Source: an uncultured Oscillospiraceae bacterium
Lineage (GTDB): Bacteria; Bacillota; Clostridia; Oscillospirales; Oscillospiraceae
Direction: 5' to 3'
NCBI GenBank assembly: GCA_900768135.1
Contig: CAAGBT010000055.1
Span: 1 to 64,000, forward strand
Length of the DNA stretch: 64,000 nucleotides
In this document: positions 1-9,030 of the stretch, piece by piece
Layout of the letters: every line of letters starts with the position of its first letter
Position numbering within the stretch: position 1 is the first letter of the stretch
The notes under the pieces: model-generated
Database searches by the model: none
Told to the model about the DNA's origin: nothing
What the model saw: the letters and a program-made list of their open reading frames with translations, nothing else
Made by a program: the position numbers and the translations under genes

Positions 1-26
1 ATGTAAAAGCTCCTTTCTTGGGTTTA

Positions 27-527
27 TCAGCCGAGCAGACGAGCCGCCGTTTTCAGATTGTCGGCAGCGGTGCTTTTGCGGAAGCTGTCTCCATCGAACA
101 TGATCGGGACGCAGACCTCTAAGATGCGGTCAAAAATGCGGCGGTCATCCAAATCGGCGGCTTGCTTCATAACGGAAAGCGGGATATTGGTCGTGACGAT
201 CATTGGCTTGCCGGTCAGCAGCCGCTTGTCAACCACATCGAATACCCGCTCCTTACCGAAACTGGTGTTACGCTCTGCACCCAAATCATCCAGAATGAGG
301 AGGTCAGGGCGCATAAGCGTTTTCATGTAGTGGTCACGGTCCGTGCCGAAATTGCCTTGCATCCGGTTGACTACATCGGACATCCCCACAAAGAGGACAG
401 ACTCCAGACGGTCAATCAAAGCGTTGGCAATACAGCCAGCGGCATAGGACTTTCCCGTGCCGACGTTTCCAGACACATCCCTTCGTAATAACTGTAGAAA
501 ACCGCCCCTGTTTGACCACCCATACAA
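27..527 (-). pseudogene. DnaC/IstB-like helicase-loader ATPase, 5'-truncated remnant
   Basis: The readable frame encodes 166 residues of a P-loop ATPase: Walker A GNVGTGKS at residues 20-27, Walker B LLILDDLGAE near 76-85, a sensor-like VTTNIPL near 111 and an arginine-finger region RRIFDRI near 129. This matches the C-terminal AAA+ half of DnaC-type proteins carried on integrative elements. The usual N-terminal loader region is missing, and the residues just before the Walker A do not look like the expected beta strand; a neighbouring frame reads AVFYSYYEG there, so a small indel is likely. No convincing start or ribosome site precedes residue 1. On the same strand a site AAAGGAG (positions 10-16) and the bases AT at the window edge suggest that a further gene of the same operon begins just outside. 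Truncated element gene is the best reading; a short functional protein is unlikely. Confidence 0.65.
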
Positions 528-535
528 GGCAAAAA

Positions 536-606
536 ATTACACTCAATGTAGACTTTCGCAAACACAGAATGATCTGAATTTACGTTAGGTCTACACTGAG
601 TGTAAT
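536..606. repeat. 18-bp inverted repeat with 35-bp spacer
   Basis: Positions 536-553 (ATTACACTCAATGTAGAC) and 589-606 are inverted copies with one mismatch. The right copy contains the perfect 13-bp palindrome TACACTGAGTGTA and the left copy a degenerate version of it. The repeat lies directly upstream of the truncated dnaC remnant and downstream of the sulfatase gene. It could be paired operator sites for a dimeric regulator or recombination-site arms of the decayed element; nothing in the sequence decides between them. Confidence 0.7.
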
Positions 607-746
607 GCTTGTAAGTATGTTTACTTATTCCAACGTTAAGCGTAGTGTGGCATCGAATGGGTATCTTCCGGTACCCAGCCGAGAAAGGCGTCTCTTTTTG
701 CGAACCGGTCGCGGAACACTTCTCCGGCAGGATCTGCGCCGCGCAC

Positions 747-3413
747 TCAGCTGCCCATATCCAGCTCGTAGGTGCAGAGATAGAACAGGAACGACGTCAT
801 CTGATAGCGGCTGATGCGGGTGCCGGAGGATGCCAGCAGCTCGTCAAGGTCGCTGTCCCGGGTGGTGATGTCCTTCTCGTCGCACCAGAGCATCGCTTTG
901 GCGGCCTCTCTGCCAAGATCGGGGTCATCCCGAAGGAGCTTCCGCAGCTGCGCCTGATCCACGCCGGTATCTACGCCTGCCATGATCGCGTAGCGGCGGA
1001 TCAGTACGCAGGCGGTCTGATAGTCTACCTTATCATCGTAGTCGGTGTTCGGGTCGCTCTGCCGGAGCAGTCTCGTCTGATAGGCCCAGCACACGGCATT
1101 ATAGTAGGGATGCGCCGCATTGAACTCCTCGTTTTCATAGCCGGGCGGCAGGGCGGTATTGTCCGTTTCCGGACGGCCCGCGATGCGGTAGAGCACATCG
1201 ACAAATTCGCCCAGCCTTGCCGTGGCTTTGCCGCCGAAGGTGTCCGGCGCTTCCGGCTCCACATAGCCCTTGCGGTACATATAGAGGACGCTGGCCTGAT
1301 TGAAAATGCTCTTGATGTCCGTGAATACCACCGTATCCTCAAGGCTTCCGCCGCTGGACTCCCTGGCAAAGACGTGGGCGTAGTAATCGCTGTTGAGAAT
1401 GTTGCCGGAGAGCTGGAACCGGCTGTCCACATAGAGCCGGTAGGCCTCCGCCAGCTCGTCGGAGACGGGGATGCTTTCATCGGCAGGGATCACCGTTTCC
1501 GTACCGGCGTTATTGCGGAAGGCCTTCGTCAGGAAGGACTTGTCCGACAGCACCGCTACATGGGCGCCGCTGGAGAACACATCGGTACCCGCCAGCAGGC
1601 GGGAATCGTAGTCCACGCCGAAAAGGTTCAGCAGCGTTGGCAGGATATCCGCCGTGGAGCAGTATTCATCCACCACGATGTTCTCCGAAAGGCCGGGAAC
1701 ATAGCAGATAAAGCTGTTGCGGTATTTTTCAAAGGTGGTGTCCAGCGCCTGCCCTGCCAGCTCGTTGTACTCCGCTTCGGTCAGTCCGTAGGGGTAGTGG
1801 TCGTTGGTCAGGACGATGCAGGTCTTGTCGGCAACGCCCGCCTCCTCCAGCCGCTGCATCAGGTACTCCAGCGCGTACTCCAGCTCCAGATTGCAGGCGA
1901 TATACGCCTTCACCGGCTCGGAATAGGGAAGCTCCTTCACCGCGTCGCGGTTTTTGGCGCTCATGGCGTTGTCCCAGTTGTACTGATAGTGGCCGCTGAA
2001 GGTCATGTAGTAAGCGTGGAAAGGCGCTCCGCTGTTGATGTAGTCGTCCACGGAGGCCTCCATCATCTCCAGATCGGAGGAGGGCCAGTCGATCTTCACG
2101 TCCAGACCGGAATCCGCCGCCTTGAACGTGTAGCCCATGTTGGCGTGGGTGATGTTCCGGTTGTAGAAATCCCCGATGTAGTCGTGATAGGCCCAGGCCT
2201 GATAGCCCATGTCCTTGAGCGCATTGCCCAGGCAGAAGGGCAGATAGTTGGTGCCCGCCACATTGAAGCTGGAATCCGTCTTCGTGCGGGACATATCCGG
2301 ATATAGCCCCATGCACATGGTGTACTCGCCGTTGGTGGTGACGGACTGGAACGTGCCGTAGTAGTTCTCAAAAATGATACCCGTATGGCTCAGCTTGTAG
2401 AGCGTCGGCGTCAGTTCCTCGCTGATAAACCATGGGCAGAAGCTCTCGGCGCAGATGGTGATGAGGTTATAGCTCTTGAGAAGTCCCGTGTAGTTGTTTT
2501 TGCGGGTGGGCGTTGCATTTGCCAGATACTCGTCCGTTGCCTTGAGAATATCGCTGCCGGCGCTGCCTGCCAGAGCCGTGAAGTCGATGCCCTCGATCAC
2601 GTTATAGGAGTTACTGCTGTAGGCCCTCGGGGCATCGCTTGTATTCAGAGACGACGGTGTGATGTCGATGCTGCCGCTGCCGCCGAAGAGCATGTATCGA
2701 AGCTCCTGCGCCGTGGTGGCCAGCATACCGACCTTTTTGTAGCTGCTGTCAGTGGAGGTGTCCACATTGGCAAAGGTATGGTAGACGGAAAACGGTTTGC
2801 TCCGCCCGGCGTACAGGACTCCTGCAATCGTCAGCAGCAGTACGAGGAGCATGGCGAAGGAGGCCAGCGCCTGCTTCCAGCGCAGCCGGAGCTTCAGCGC
2901 CTGCGCCCTCCGCAGGGCAAGGCAGAGGATCGCGGCGAGCAGCGGCAGCAGGAGAAGCAGGATCTGCGGCAGATTTCCGCGAATACAGTAGAGGATCTGC
3001 GCGCCGAAATTTGCCATCACATTCTCGCCCATGCTGACCTGATTGAGCGGCATGAAATTTCCAAAAATGCGCTGATAGACCAGCTGCACCTCGGCCATCA
3101 GCACCTGCGCCGCCACCAGAAGCACCCCAACGATCTGGCGCAGGATCTTTGGCAGGCTTGAGGCGAGCAGCGTGCAGAGCGCGCCGCCGAGCAGGCCGAA
3201 CAGGACAAGATACCCCGCGTACCGGCCCAGCGAGCGGAACACACACAGATGCAGGCACAGCTCCGCATAAACGCCGGTCAGGCAAAACAGCAGGAGGTTT
3301 TCCCGCCATGTTTTCCAAAGACTGCGGCCTGTTGGGGGCGCTGCTTCGGCAGCGCGGGCGGAGCCTTGATTTGTATTTACCACAGACACATCGTCCGTTT
3401 TCTCTTTGAGCAT
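747..3413 (-). CDS. LTA-synthase-family membrane sulfatase with C-terminal SLH-like repeats
   Basis: Predicted 888-residue polytopic membrane protein. The start was placed at the ATG at 3413 because AGGAGAG lies five bases upstream; an upstream in-frame ATG (3464) has no such site. About five hydrophobic segments occupy roughly residues 35-205, followed by an extracellular alkaline-phosphatase/sulfatase fold of the lipoteichoic acid synthase type: ITICAES with the metal Glu near 323, the candidate nucleophile Thr in SVTTNGEY near 359-360, and TNDHYP with the metal Asp/His near 538-539. The family transfers glycerol-phosphate or related phospho-groups from membrane lipids to cell-surface polymers. 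Unusually, the last 190 residues read as three degenerate S-layer-homology modules (about 697-747, 757-813, 830-886; for example VFTDIKSIFNQ and ISRYQMTSFLFYL). The exact substrate cannot be told from sequence. It is divergent from the K+ transporter genes. Confidence 0.85.
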   Translation of the reverse strand: MLKEKTDDVSVVNTNQGSARAAEAAPPTGRSLWKTWRENLLLFCLTGVYAELCLHLCVFRSLGRYAGYLVLFGLLGGALCTLLASSLPKILRQIVGVLLVAAQVLMAEVQLVYQRIFGNFMPLNQVSMGENVMANFGAQILYCIRGNLPQILLLLLPLLAAILCLALRRAQALKLRLRWKQALASFAMLLVLLLTIAGVLYAGRSKPFSVYHTFANVDTSTDSSYKKVGMLATTAQELRYMLFGGSGSIDITPSSLNTSDAPRAYSSNSYNVIEGIDFTALAGSAGSDILKATDEYLANATPTRKNNYTGLLKSYNLITICAESFCPWFISEELTPTLYKLSHTGIIFENYYGTFQSVTTNGEYTMCMGLYPDMSRTKTDSSFNVAGTNYLPFCLGNALKDMGYQAWAYHDYIGDFYNRNITHANMGYTFKAADSGLDVKIDWPSSDLEMMEASVDDYINSGAPFHAYYMTFSGHYQYNWDNAMSAKNRDAVKELPYSEPVKAYIACNLELEYALEYLMQRLEEAGVADKTCIVLTNDHYPYGLTEAEYNELAGQALDTTFEKYRNSFICYVPGLSENIVVDEYCSTADILPTLLNLFGVDYDSRLLAGTDVFSSGAHVAVLSDKSFLTKAFRNNAGTETVIPADESIPVSDELAEAYRLYVDSRFQLSGNILNSDYYAHVFARESSGGSLEDTVVFTDIKSIFNQASVLYMYRKGYVEPEAPDTFGGKATARLGEFVDVLYRIAGRPETDNTALPPGYENEEFNAAHPYYNAVCWAYQTRLLRQSDPNTDYDDKVDYQTACVLIRRYAIMAGVDTGVDQAQLRKLLRDDPDLGREAAKAMLWCDEKDITTRDSDLDELLASSGTRISRYQMTSFLFYLCTYELDMGS

Positions 3414-3591
3414 ATTTTCTCTCCTGTTGGGAGACTTTTCAGGAAAAGCTCCCGCAGAATTCATCTAAATTTGACAGAGAATTTATCTTAGAGCAAATAT
3501 TGGAAAAAGGCAATGGTTTCTGTGAAAAATTCAGGAAAGGTTCACAGTCTGCGCGGCACAATGCTATAAAATAAATTTTACAGCATCTGTG

Positions 3592-3620
3592 CAGACATAC
3601 CGGTAAATCCGTGCTATACT
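3592..3620 (+). promoter_or_regulatory. possible sigma-A promoter for the K+ uptake operon
   Basis: TATACT at 3615-3620 with the weak -35 hexamer CAGACA at 3592-3597, spaced 17 bases; about 48 bases upstream of the GTG start. Confidence 0.4.
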
Positions 3621-3667
3621 GTGTGGAAAAAACGGGAGCGTTGTCATTTTCGAGGAGGCGAGATACC

Positions 3668-5008
3668 GTGATAGAAACCATGCTCCGTGTCAAGCGCCAT
3701 CTGACTTCTTTTCAGATCATGATCCTCGGCTTTGCGGGCGTGATCCTGCTGGGGGCGCTGGCGCTGATGCTGCCCATCGCCACAGTACAGCGGGTCTGGA
3801 CGCCGTTTCATGAGGCACTGTTCACCTCCACCTCCGCCGTCTGCGTGACGGGGCTGGTAGTGCAGGATACCGGAAGCTACTGGTCTGCCTTCGGCCAGAC
3901 GGTCATTCTGCTGCTGATCCAGATCGGCGGGCTGGGCGTGATCACCGGCGCGGTGACCTTTCTGATGCTCGCGGGACGGAACATCACGCTCAAGGAGCGC
4001 GGCGCCATGCAGGACGCCATCTCTGCCCCTGCGGTGGGCGGCATCGTGCGTCTGACGAGATTTATCCTCAAGGGGACCTTCCTGGTCGAGCTGCTGGGCG
4101 CGCTGGCGCTGCTGCCGGTATTCTGCCGGGACTATGGGCTGCGGGGCGTATGGATGGCGATCTTTCACTCCATTTCCGCCTTCTGCAACGCGGGCTTCGA
4201 TATTCTGGGGCAGACGGATGCCCTCTACCCCTCGCTGACGGCGTATGCCGCCGACCCGCTGGTCAACATCGTGATCATGCTGCTGGTTATTATTGGCGGC
4301 ATCGGCTTTCTGACCTGGGACGACGTCTGCACCCACCGAATGCACCTGCGGCAGTACCGGATGCAGAGCAAGGTCATTCTGAGCATGACGGCGCTGCTGA
4401 TCGCGCTCCCGGCAGTTCTCTTTTTCCTGACGGATTTTGCGGCTCTGCCGATGGGCGAGCGGATATTGGCCTCTCTCTTTCAGGCGGTCACACCGCGAAC
4501 GGCCGGTTATAATACTGTAAATCTGGCAGTGATGACGGATACCTCTCAGGCAGCCACCATTTTGCTGATGCTCACCGGCGGCGCGCCCGGCTCCACGGCG
4601 GGCGGCATGAAGGTCACAACGCTGGCCGTCCTCATTGCCAACGCCGTTGCCGCCTTTCGCAGGCGGGAGGACCCGAAGCTCTTTCACCGCAGATTGGAGC
4701 CTTCCGCCGTCCGCAATGCCGCCGCCATTCTGCTGCTGTATCTGGGGCTGACCTTTGCGGGCGCGGCGGTCATCAGCACGGCGGAGGGGCTTCCCTTGGG
4801 CGTATGCATCTACGAAACAGCATCTGCCGCCGGGACGGTGGGATTGACGCTGGGGCTGACGCCGCAGCTGGGAGTCCTGTCGCAGAGCATTCTCATCCTG
4901 CTGATGTATTTCGGGCGCGTCGGCGGATTGACCCTGATCTACGCCGCGTTTTCCGGGCATGACTTGACCTATGCCCGCTATCCGCAGGAGAAAATTACCG
5001 TAGGCTGA
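3668..5008 (+). CDS. ktrB: TrkH/KtrB-family K+ channel subunit
   Basis: Predicted 446-residue membrane K+-translocating subunit. The GTG at 3668 is chosen because GAGGAGG at 3652-3658 sits nine bases upstream; the longer upstream open frame has no ribosome site. Four pore-loop repeats of the SKT family can be seen: SAVCVTGLVV near 56-65, SISAFCNAGFDI, VTPRTAGYN and SAAGTVGLTLGLT, each carrying the conserved filter Gly. Length matches KtrB (about 450) better than the larger proteobacterial TrkH. The gene is followed after 12 bases by a single-RCK regulator, so the two form a KtrAB-type, probably Na+-dependent, K+ uptake system at the membrane. The choice between the names TrkH and KtrB is inference from partner size. 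Confidence 0.9.
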   Translation: MIETMLRVKRHLTSFQIMILGFAGVILLGALALMLPIATVQRVWTPFHEALFTSTSAVCVTGLVVQDTGSYWSAFGQTVILLLIQIGGLGVITGAVTFLMLAGRNITLKERGAMQDAISAPAVGGIVRLTRFILKGTFLVELLGALALLPVFCRDYGLRGVWMAIFHSISAFCNAGFDILGQTDALYPSLTAYAADPLVNIVIMLLVIIGGIGFLTWDDVCTHRMHLRQYRMQSKVILSMTALLIALPAVLFFLTDFAALPMGERILASLFQAVTPRTAGYNTVNLAVMTDTSQAATILLMLTGGAPGSTAGGMKVTTLAVLIANAVAAFRRREDPKLFHRRLEPSAVRNAAAILLLYLGLTFAGAAVISTAEGLPLGVCIYETASAAGTVGLTLGLTPQLGVLSQSILILLMYFGRVGGLTLIYAAFSGHDLTYARYPQEKITVG

Positions 5009-5020
5009 AAGGAGCGCACG

Positions 5021-5668
5021 ATGAAAACCGTTTTATTGATCGGACTGGGCCGCTTCGGGCGGCATCTTGCCATGCAACTCAATGAGTTGGGGCATCAGGT
5101 GATGGCGGTGGACAGGGACGAGGAGCGCGTCAATGAGTGTATGTCCTTTGTCACCAACGCGCAGATCGGCGACAGCACCCGTGTGGACTTCCTGCGCTCG
5201 CTTGGCGTGAGCAACTATGATGTCTGCTATGTCACCATCAGCGGGAATTTTCAGAATTCGCTGGAGACAACATCGCTGCTCAAGGAGTTGGGGGCAAAGT
5301 ATGTGGTGTCCCGCGCCGAGCGGGACGTGCAGGCAAAATTCCTGCTGCGCAACGGCGCGGATGCGGTCGCCTACCCAGAAAAGCAGTTGGCGAAGTGGGC
5401 GGCCATCCGCTACACTGCCAACCACATTTTCAGCTACATCGAGCTGGACGAGCAGCACGCCATCATCGAGGTTGCCGTGCCGGAGGATTGGCAGGGCCGC
5501 AGCATCGGCGAGCTGGACATCCGCAGAAAATACGGCGTCAACATCCTCGGTGTGAAGCGGAACGGCAAAACCAATGTGAACATCTCGCCGGAAACCGTAT
5601 TGGACGGCGATCTGACGTTGCTGGTGCTGGGAGAAAATCAAAAGCTGAAAAAGCACTTCCGGCTGTAA
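5021..5668 (+). CDS. ktrA: KtrA/TrkA-type RCK regulatory subunit of K+ uptake
   Basis: 215-residue cytosolic protein with an N-terminal Rossmann RCK domain (LIGLGRFGRHLA at residues 6-17, acidic VDRDEE at the end of the second strand) and a C-terminal TrkA_C domain from about residue 130. The family forms an octameric ring that binds ATP/ADP or NAD(H) and gates the partner channel. A single RCK plus TrkA_C copy, rather than the doubled E. coli TrkA, agrees with KtrA. AAAGGAGC lies just before the ATG and the gene follows the channel subunit by 12 bases, so co-translation in one operon is expected. Confidence 0.92.
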   Translation: MKTVLLIGLGRFGRHLAMQLNELGHQVMAVDRDEERVNECMSFVTNAQIGDSTRVDFLRSLGVSNYDVCYVTISGNFQNSLETTSLLKELGAKYVVSRAERDVQAKFLLRNGADAVAYPEKQLAKWAAIRYTANHIFSYIELDEQHAIIEVAVPEDWQGRSIGELDIRRKYGVNILGVKRNGKTNVNISPETVLDGDLTLLVLGENQKLKKHFRL

Positions 5669-5756
5669 GACGGCGACGAAGCTTATCCTCTGACCATACA
5701 GAAGATTATGGAAGTGGTAGAGATGACCGAAAGATCAAAGGTATGGGAGTCAAAAA

Positions 5757-6989
5757 ATGAAAAAGGTAATGGCACTTCTGATAGCGACGGCAATGATCTG
5801 TGCGCTTGCTTCTTGCGGAAGCAACGCCGATCAGACGCAGCACCAGCCGGAAGCAGAGACTGAAACAGAGGATGACACGCTCAAATCTTTGCGCAAGACC
5901 ATTGCGGACAGCGGCTGCCAGATGGGCGTCGCTTTCCTCGGCACAATGGACGAAGGGGACACGGATGTGTTCCAATGGCTCAAGGACAGCGGGGCGGTAG
6001 AGCAGTTTCCGTTTCTTGCCGACATCTCGGGAAATGAGGTCGTAACACAGCCGGGGAACGAGATGTATTGTATTGTGCCGGCAGACAAGGAGGACACCGT
6101 GACCGTGCGGACGTATGACCCGCTCAGCAGTGCCGCTCCTGTCGGCCAGGTTCTATACGAGAGTACCGAGGGTACGCCTGTCTGCCTTCGTGGAAACGCC
6201 AGCGACATCCTGCCGAATCTGGAGGTCGCGGTATCCGGTGAGAATGGAGAAGCCGTCTACCAGCCCTTTATCAGCCTCAAGGACGGAACGGTAAGCACGG
6301 AAACTGCCGAAGGAAACGTATACGACTTTACTCCCAGCGAAGCGGAGGACACCGTTTACTTTACCGACCTGTACAATGAAGACCTTGACTACAGCGATGC
6401 TGTGGGCAACAGCGGGCATTACACTTATCGCGTGCCGCAGCTTGCAGCCGATACGGAGGGAGCAACCGAGATCAACCGCGCCATCAGCGAAAAGTACAGC
6501 CCTATCGTTGAGGAAGTTTTGCGGAATGTTTCCGAAGGCTTCAGCCTGTCCTGCCTCTATATTGCGTGGGAGTCCTACGAGTACGGCGAGATCCTTTCTC
6601 TGGTAGTTTCCTGCGGATGGGGTGCGGACGTGACCGACTATAGCGTTTATCTGTACGACACAGACAACGGTCAGTGGCTCACTACGGCTGACCTCCTGTC
6701 GGTGGTCCATGTCAGCGAGACAAGCTTCCTCGATGCCGTGCGTGCAGCGGCGGCAGAGTGCTTCGACAAGCAGTATGCGGAGGTATCATCGGATGATTCC
6801 TTCAAAGAGACGGTTGCCGAGCGTCGGGCATGGACGCTCTCCGATGACAACATCAACACGGACGTACCTGCATACGCTGACGCTGCCGGTGCGCTCTATG
6901 TGATCCTGCCCATCGGCTCCATTGCCGGAGCGGACGCATACGAACAGGTGCTGGCCTTGGACGCCTTCGACCAGCAGACCAATGCTTAA
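5757..6989 (+). CDS. lipoprotein with DUF3298/RsiV-like C-terminal half
   Basis: 410-residue exported lipoprotein: a signal peptide ending in the lipobox LASC (lipid Cys near residue 20), then an acidic linker and two regions. Roughly residues 25-210 are not recognisable. From about residue 215 the pattern YRVPQLAAD..INRAISEKY..SLSCLYIAWESYEYGEILSLVV resembles the DUF4163/DUF3298 pair found in PdaC and RsiV, extracellular domains that bind wall or protein ligands; this is a weak similarity judged by eye. GGGAG lies seven bases before the ATG. It starts 88 bases after ktrA without a clear terminator, so it may be read from the same transcript. Function unknown. Confidence 0.75.
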   Translation: MKKVMALLIATAMICALASCGSNADQTQHQPEAETETEDDTLKSLRKTIADSGCQMGVAFLGTMDEGDTDVFQWLKDSGAVEQFPFLADISGNEVVTQPGNEMYCIVPADKEDTVTVRTYDPLSSAAPVGQVLYESTEGTPVCLRGNASDILPNLEVAVSGENGEAVYQPFISLKDGTVSTETAEGNVYDFTPSEAEDTVYFTDLYNEDLDYSDAVGNSGHYTYRVPQLAADTEGATEINRAISEKYSPIVEEVLRNVSEGFSLSCLYIAWESYEYGEILSLVVSCGWGADVTDYSVYLYDTDNGQWLTTADLLSVVHVSETSFLDAVRAAAAECFDKQYAEVSSDDSFKETVAERRAWTLSDDNINTDVPAYADAAGALYVILPIGSIAGADAYEQVLALDAFDQQTNA

Positions 6990-7295
6990 AGTCCAATGGT
7001 GCTAAGTCAATAGACTGAGGGAGAAAAAATTGCGGGAATAACGGCTATTTTAGGCGGATTGCTCAGCAAAAAGGCAACACATATCCAAGCACCGCCTGCA
7101 AAATGTTTCAAAAGCAGGGCCAGAAATATCGGAGAGGTCACCTCACCAACGGTTATACAGGCGGCTGTCTTTCAGCAGTCGAAAGATCAACCGAACTGGT
7201 TTTCTGGCAGTTAAAGCGAGTACACGTTTATGCTGGCTCTTATTGACCTCGTGGTATTTGAGATCATATCCCGATAATATTCCCCTGACAAATGA
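6990..7295. other. intergenic stretch without a supported gene
   Basis: About 300 bases between the lipoprotein and the converging NSS transporter. One + frame (about 7037-7245) stays open for some 70 codons but has no start with a ribosome site and no recognisable motif, so it is either a decayed gene or chance. Confidence 0.5.
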
Positions 7296-7329
7296 CAGGA
7301 CCGCCTGCTTTTTCATGCAGACGGTCCTG
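7296..7329 (-). terminator. probable terminator of the NSS transporter gene
   Basis: A 13-bp stem (arms 7296-7308 and 7317-7329, one G-T type pair in one orientation) lies about 95 bases beyond the stop codon. Only a weak U-rich tail follows on the minus strand. Confidence 0.5.
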
Positions 7330-7422
7330 CCATATCATTTGTTGGAACCCGTATTGAACAGCGGGTCATGTTCGCGCCTGCGTCCGCTGCCACTGCAGCG
7401 AAGACCGCTCCCCGCAGGACGC

Positions 7423-8754
7423 TCAGAACGCCACCTGCATGAACAGAGCTACGCAGCAGAGGATCACTGCCAGCGGAACGTAGACATAGCGGCCGATGCT
7501 GTACCAGAGGTTGCCGCGCTTTTTGCTGCTGCCGGTGTTCACTGCGTTCAGCAGCTCGTCCTTCTTCATCACATAGAACCACGACACAGCCCCCAGCGTT
7601 GCGCCGATGGGGATGATATAAATGGATACCAGATCCATCCACGGACCCCACTGGGAGATCGGCTCCATTCCCAGCCCGAAGCCCAGGCACAGGACGCACA
7701 GGATCGCCAGGACCGCCGCGCGGTTCAGCCTGGGGAACTTATGCAGCAGCGACTCCGCCACCGCCTCGAACATATTCTGGAGGGAGCTTACGCCCGCAAA
7801 GATCATCGCAACATACAGGATCACGGCGAACAGCCGCCCCAGCGGAATGTCCTGCAGGATGGTCGGCAGCGTGACGAACAGCAGGCTCGGCCCTGCGCCC
7901 ACGTCCAGCCCGTAGGAAAAGCACGCGGGGATGATGACCAACGCCGCGACGACTGCCGCGATGGTATCAAAAATGGCAGTGTGGCGCGCCACGCCCACCA
8001 CATCCTCGTCCTTGGAGAGATACGCGCCGTATACGATCATGCCGCTGCCGGTTACAGACAGCGAGAAGAACGCCTGTCCCATCGCCCAGATCCAGATCAT
8101 CGGGTCGGTCAGGGCCTCCCAGCGCGGCGTGAACATGAAGAGGTAGCCCTCTGCCGCGCCCGGCAGAAACGCCACGCGCACCGCCAGCACAAGAAAGATC
8201 AGGAAAAACAGGGGCATCATGACCTTGTTGCTCTTTTCAATGCTGCGCGCGCCGAGGAACAGCGTCAGCAGCGTTCCCACAACTACAATGATGTGGAACG
8301 GAACCACGGAAAAGCCCGTTGACGAGAATGCGCCGAACCACTCGCCTGCGTCCGCGCTCATCAGCGTGCCGAGCAGAGAGTCTGTCAGCGCCTTGAGAAC
8401 GTAGGTCACGATCACGGCGTAGCCGATGGCGATGCAGAGCGACCCGGCCAGCGGCAGCCAGCCGAGAAGACCGCCCATCTTGCCCATGGCTTTGCCGCGC
8501 GTTGCCCAGGCGTTTTCGTAGGCGCCCAGCGTGCCGGTGGCGGCGCGCCGCCCCATGGCGAACTCCGCCGGCAGCCCCACATAGCTGAAGATAAAGACGA
8601 ACAGCAGGTAGATCAGCAGGAAGGCTCCGCCGCCGTTGCTGCCTATCTTGTTGGGAAAGCCCCACACGTTCGCCATGCCGACCGCCGAGCCGACCGACGC
8701 CAGAATAAAGCCCCACCGGCTTGCAAAGCCCTTAGCGTTTTTGTTGTGCTTCAT
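7423..8754 (-). CDS. Na+-dependent transporter, NSS/SNF family
   Basis: 443-residue integral membrane protein of the neurotransmitter:sodium symporter fold. The ATG at 8754 is preferred since GGGAGAAAAT directly precedes it; the upstream in-frame ATG would place that ribosome site inside the gene. The N-terminus carries the family hallmark WGFILASVGSAVGMANVWGF, the unwound TM1 that binds Na+ and substrate, and GSNGGGAFLLIYL in TM2. About eleven hydrophobic helices can be counted, typical of bacterial members such as MhsT or TnaT, which import hydrophobic amino acids. Substrate is not readable. It is transcribed alone from a strong promoter at 8896-8924, through a leader holding an intrinsic terminator, so attenuation control is likely. 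Confidence 0.93.
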   Translation of the reverse strand: MKHNKNAKGFASRWGFILASVGSAVGMANVWGFPNKIGSNGGGAFLLIYLLFVFIFSYVGLPAEFAMGRRAATGTLGAYENAWATRGKAMGKMGGLLGWLPLAGSLCIAIGYAVIVTYVLKALTDSLLGTLMSADAGEWFGAFSSTGFSVVPFHIIVVVGTLLTLFLGARSIEKSNKVMMPLFFLIFLVLAVRVAFLPGAAEGYLFMFTPRWEALTDPMIWIWAMGQAFFSLSVTGSGMIVYGAYLSKDEDVVGVARHTAIFDTIAAVVAALVIIPACFSYGLDVGAGPSLLFVTLPTILQDIPLGRLFAVILYVAMIFAGVSSLQNMFEAVAESLLHKFPRLNRAAVLAILCVLCLGFGLGMEPISQWGPWMDLVSIYIIPIGATLGAVSWFYVMKKDELLNAVNTGSSKKRGNLWYSIGRYVYVPLAVILCCVALFMQVAF

Positions 8755-8773
8755 ATTTTCTCCCATCCAGCCT

Positions 8774-8866
8774 TCAAAAAGACCCGCGCGGTGGAAAACC
8801 GGCCGCGCGGGCGGAGGCTTGTGCTGCGTATTTGCTGATGCGCTCAGCGCTGCGCACGGCTCTCAT
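8774..8866 (-). CDS. possible 30-codon leader peptide upstream of the NSS transporter
   Basis: The frame begins at the ATG at 8866, shortly downstream of the promoter, reads 30 codons (start MRAVRSAERIS, end AAGFPPRGSF) and stops immediately after the T-run of the leader terminator, so that its last third is encoded by the terminator stem. A leader frame overlapping a terminator is the layout of ribosome-mediated attenuation. Against this, no good Shine-Dalgarno site precedes the ATG and no run of one amino acid is present (one Tyr, two Phe). Confidence 0.35.
   Translation of the reverse strand: MRAVRSAERISKYAAQASARAAGFPPRGSF
8776..8811 (-). terminator. intrinsic terminator inside the transporter leader (attenuator)
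   Basis: On the minus strand a CCCGCGCGG/CCGCGCGGG stem (arms 8803-8811 and 8783-8791) is followed by GTCTTTTTG. It lies between the promoter and the transporter start, so read-through must be regulated or partial. Confidence 0.75.
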
Positions 8867-8895
8867 AAGTATGAAATAAATATGAGAACTTGGAC

Positions 8896-8924
8896 ATTCT
8901 ATAGCTTATTTGGCAAAAAGTCAA
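8896..8924 (-). promoter_or_regulatory. sigma-A promoter of the NSS transporter
   Basis: Minus strand TTGACT (8919-8924), 17-base spacer, TAGAAT (8896-8901). The resulting leader is about 135 bases. Confidence 0.75.
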
Positions 8925-9030
8925 GAACAGGAGTGCTGAATTTGGAGAAAAAGCGCATTTTTGTGCGCTGTTCTGGCAGCAAGCGCTTCAAAACAGACGT
9001 AAAACTGCACTTTATGTGAGGAAATGAAAT

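Noticed and set aside
645..2306. 553-codon frame antisense to the LTA-synthase-like gene
   Set aside because: Shadow of the sense gene, which has complete catalytic motifs.
7020..7245. Open stretch of about 70 codons after the lipoprotein gene
   Set aside because: No start with a ribosome site and no motif; may be a fossil but cannot be supported as a gene.
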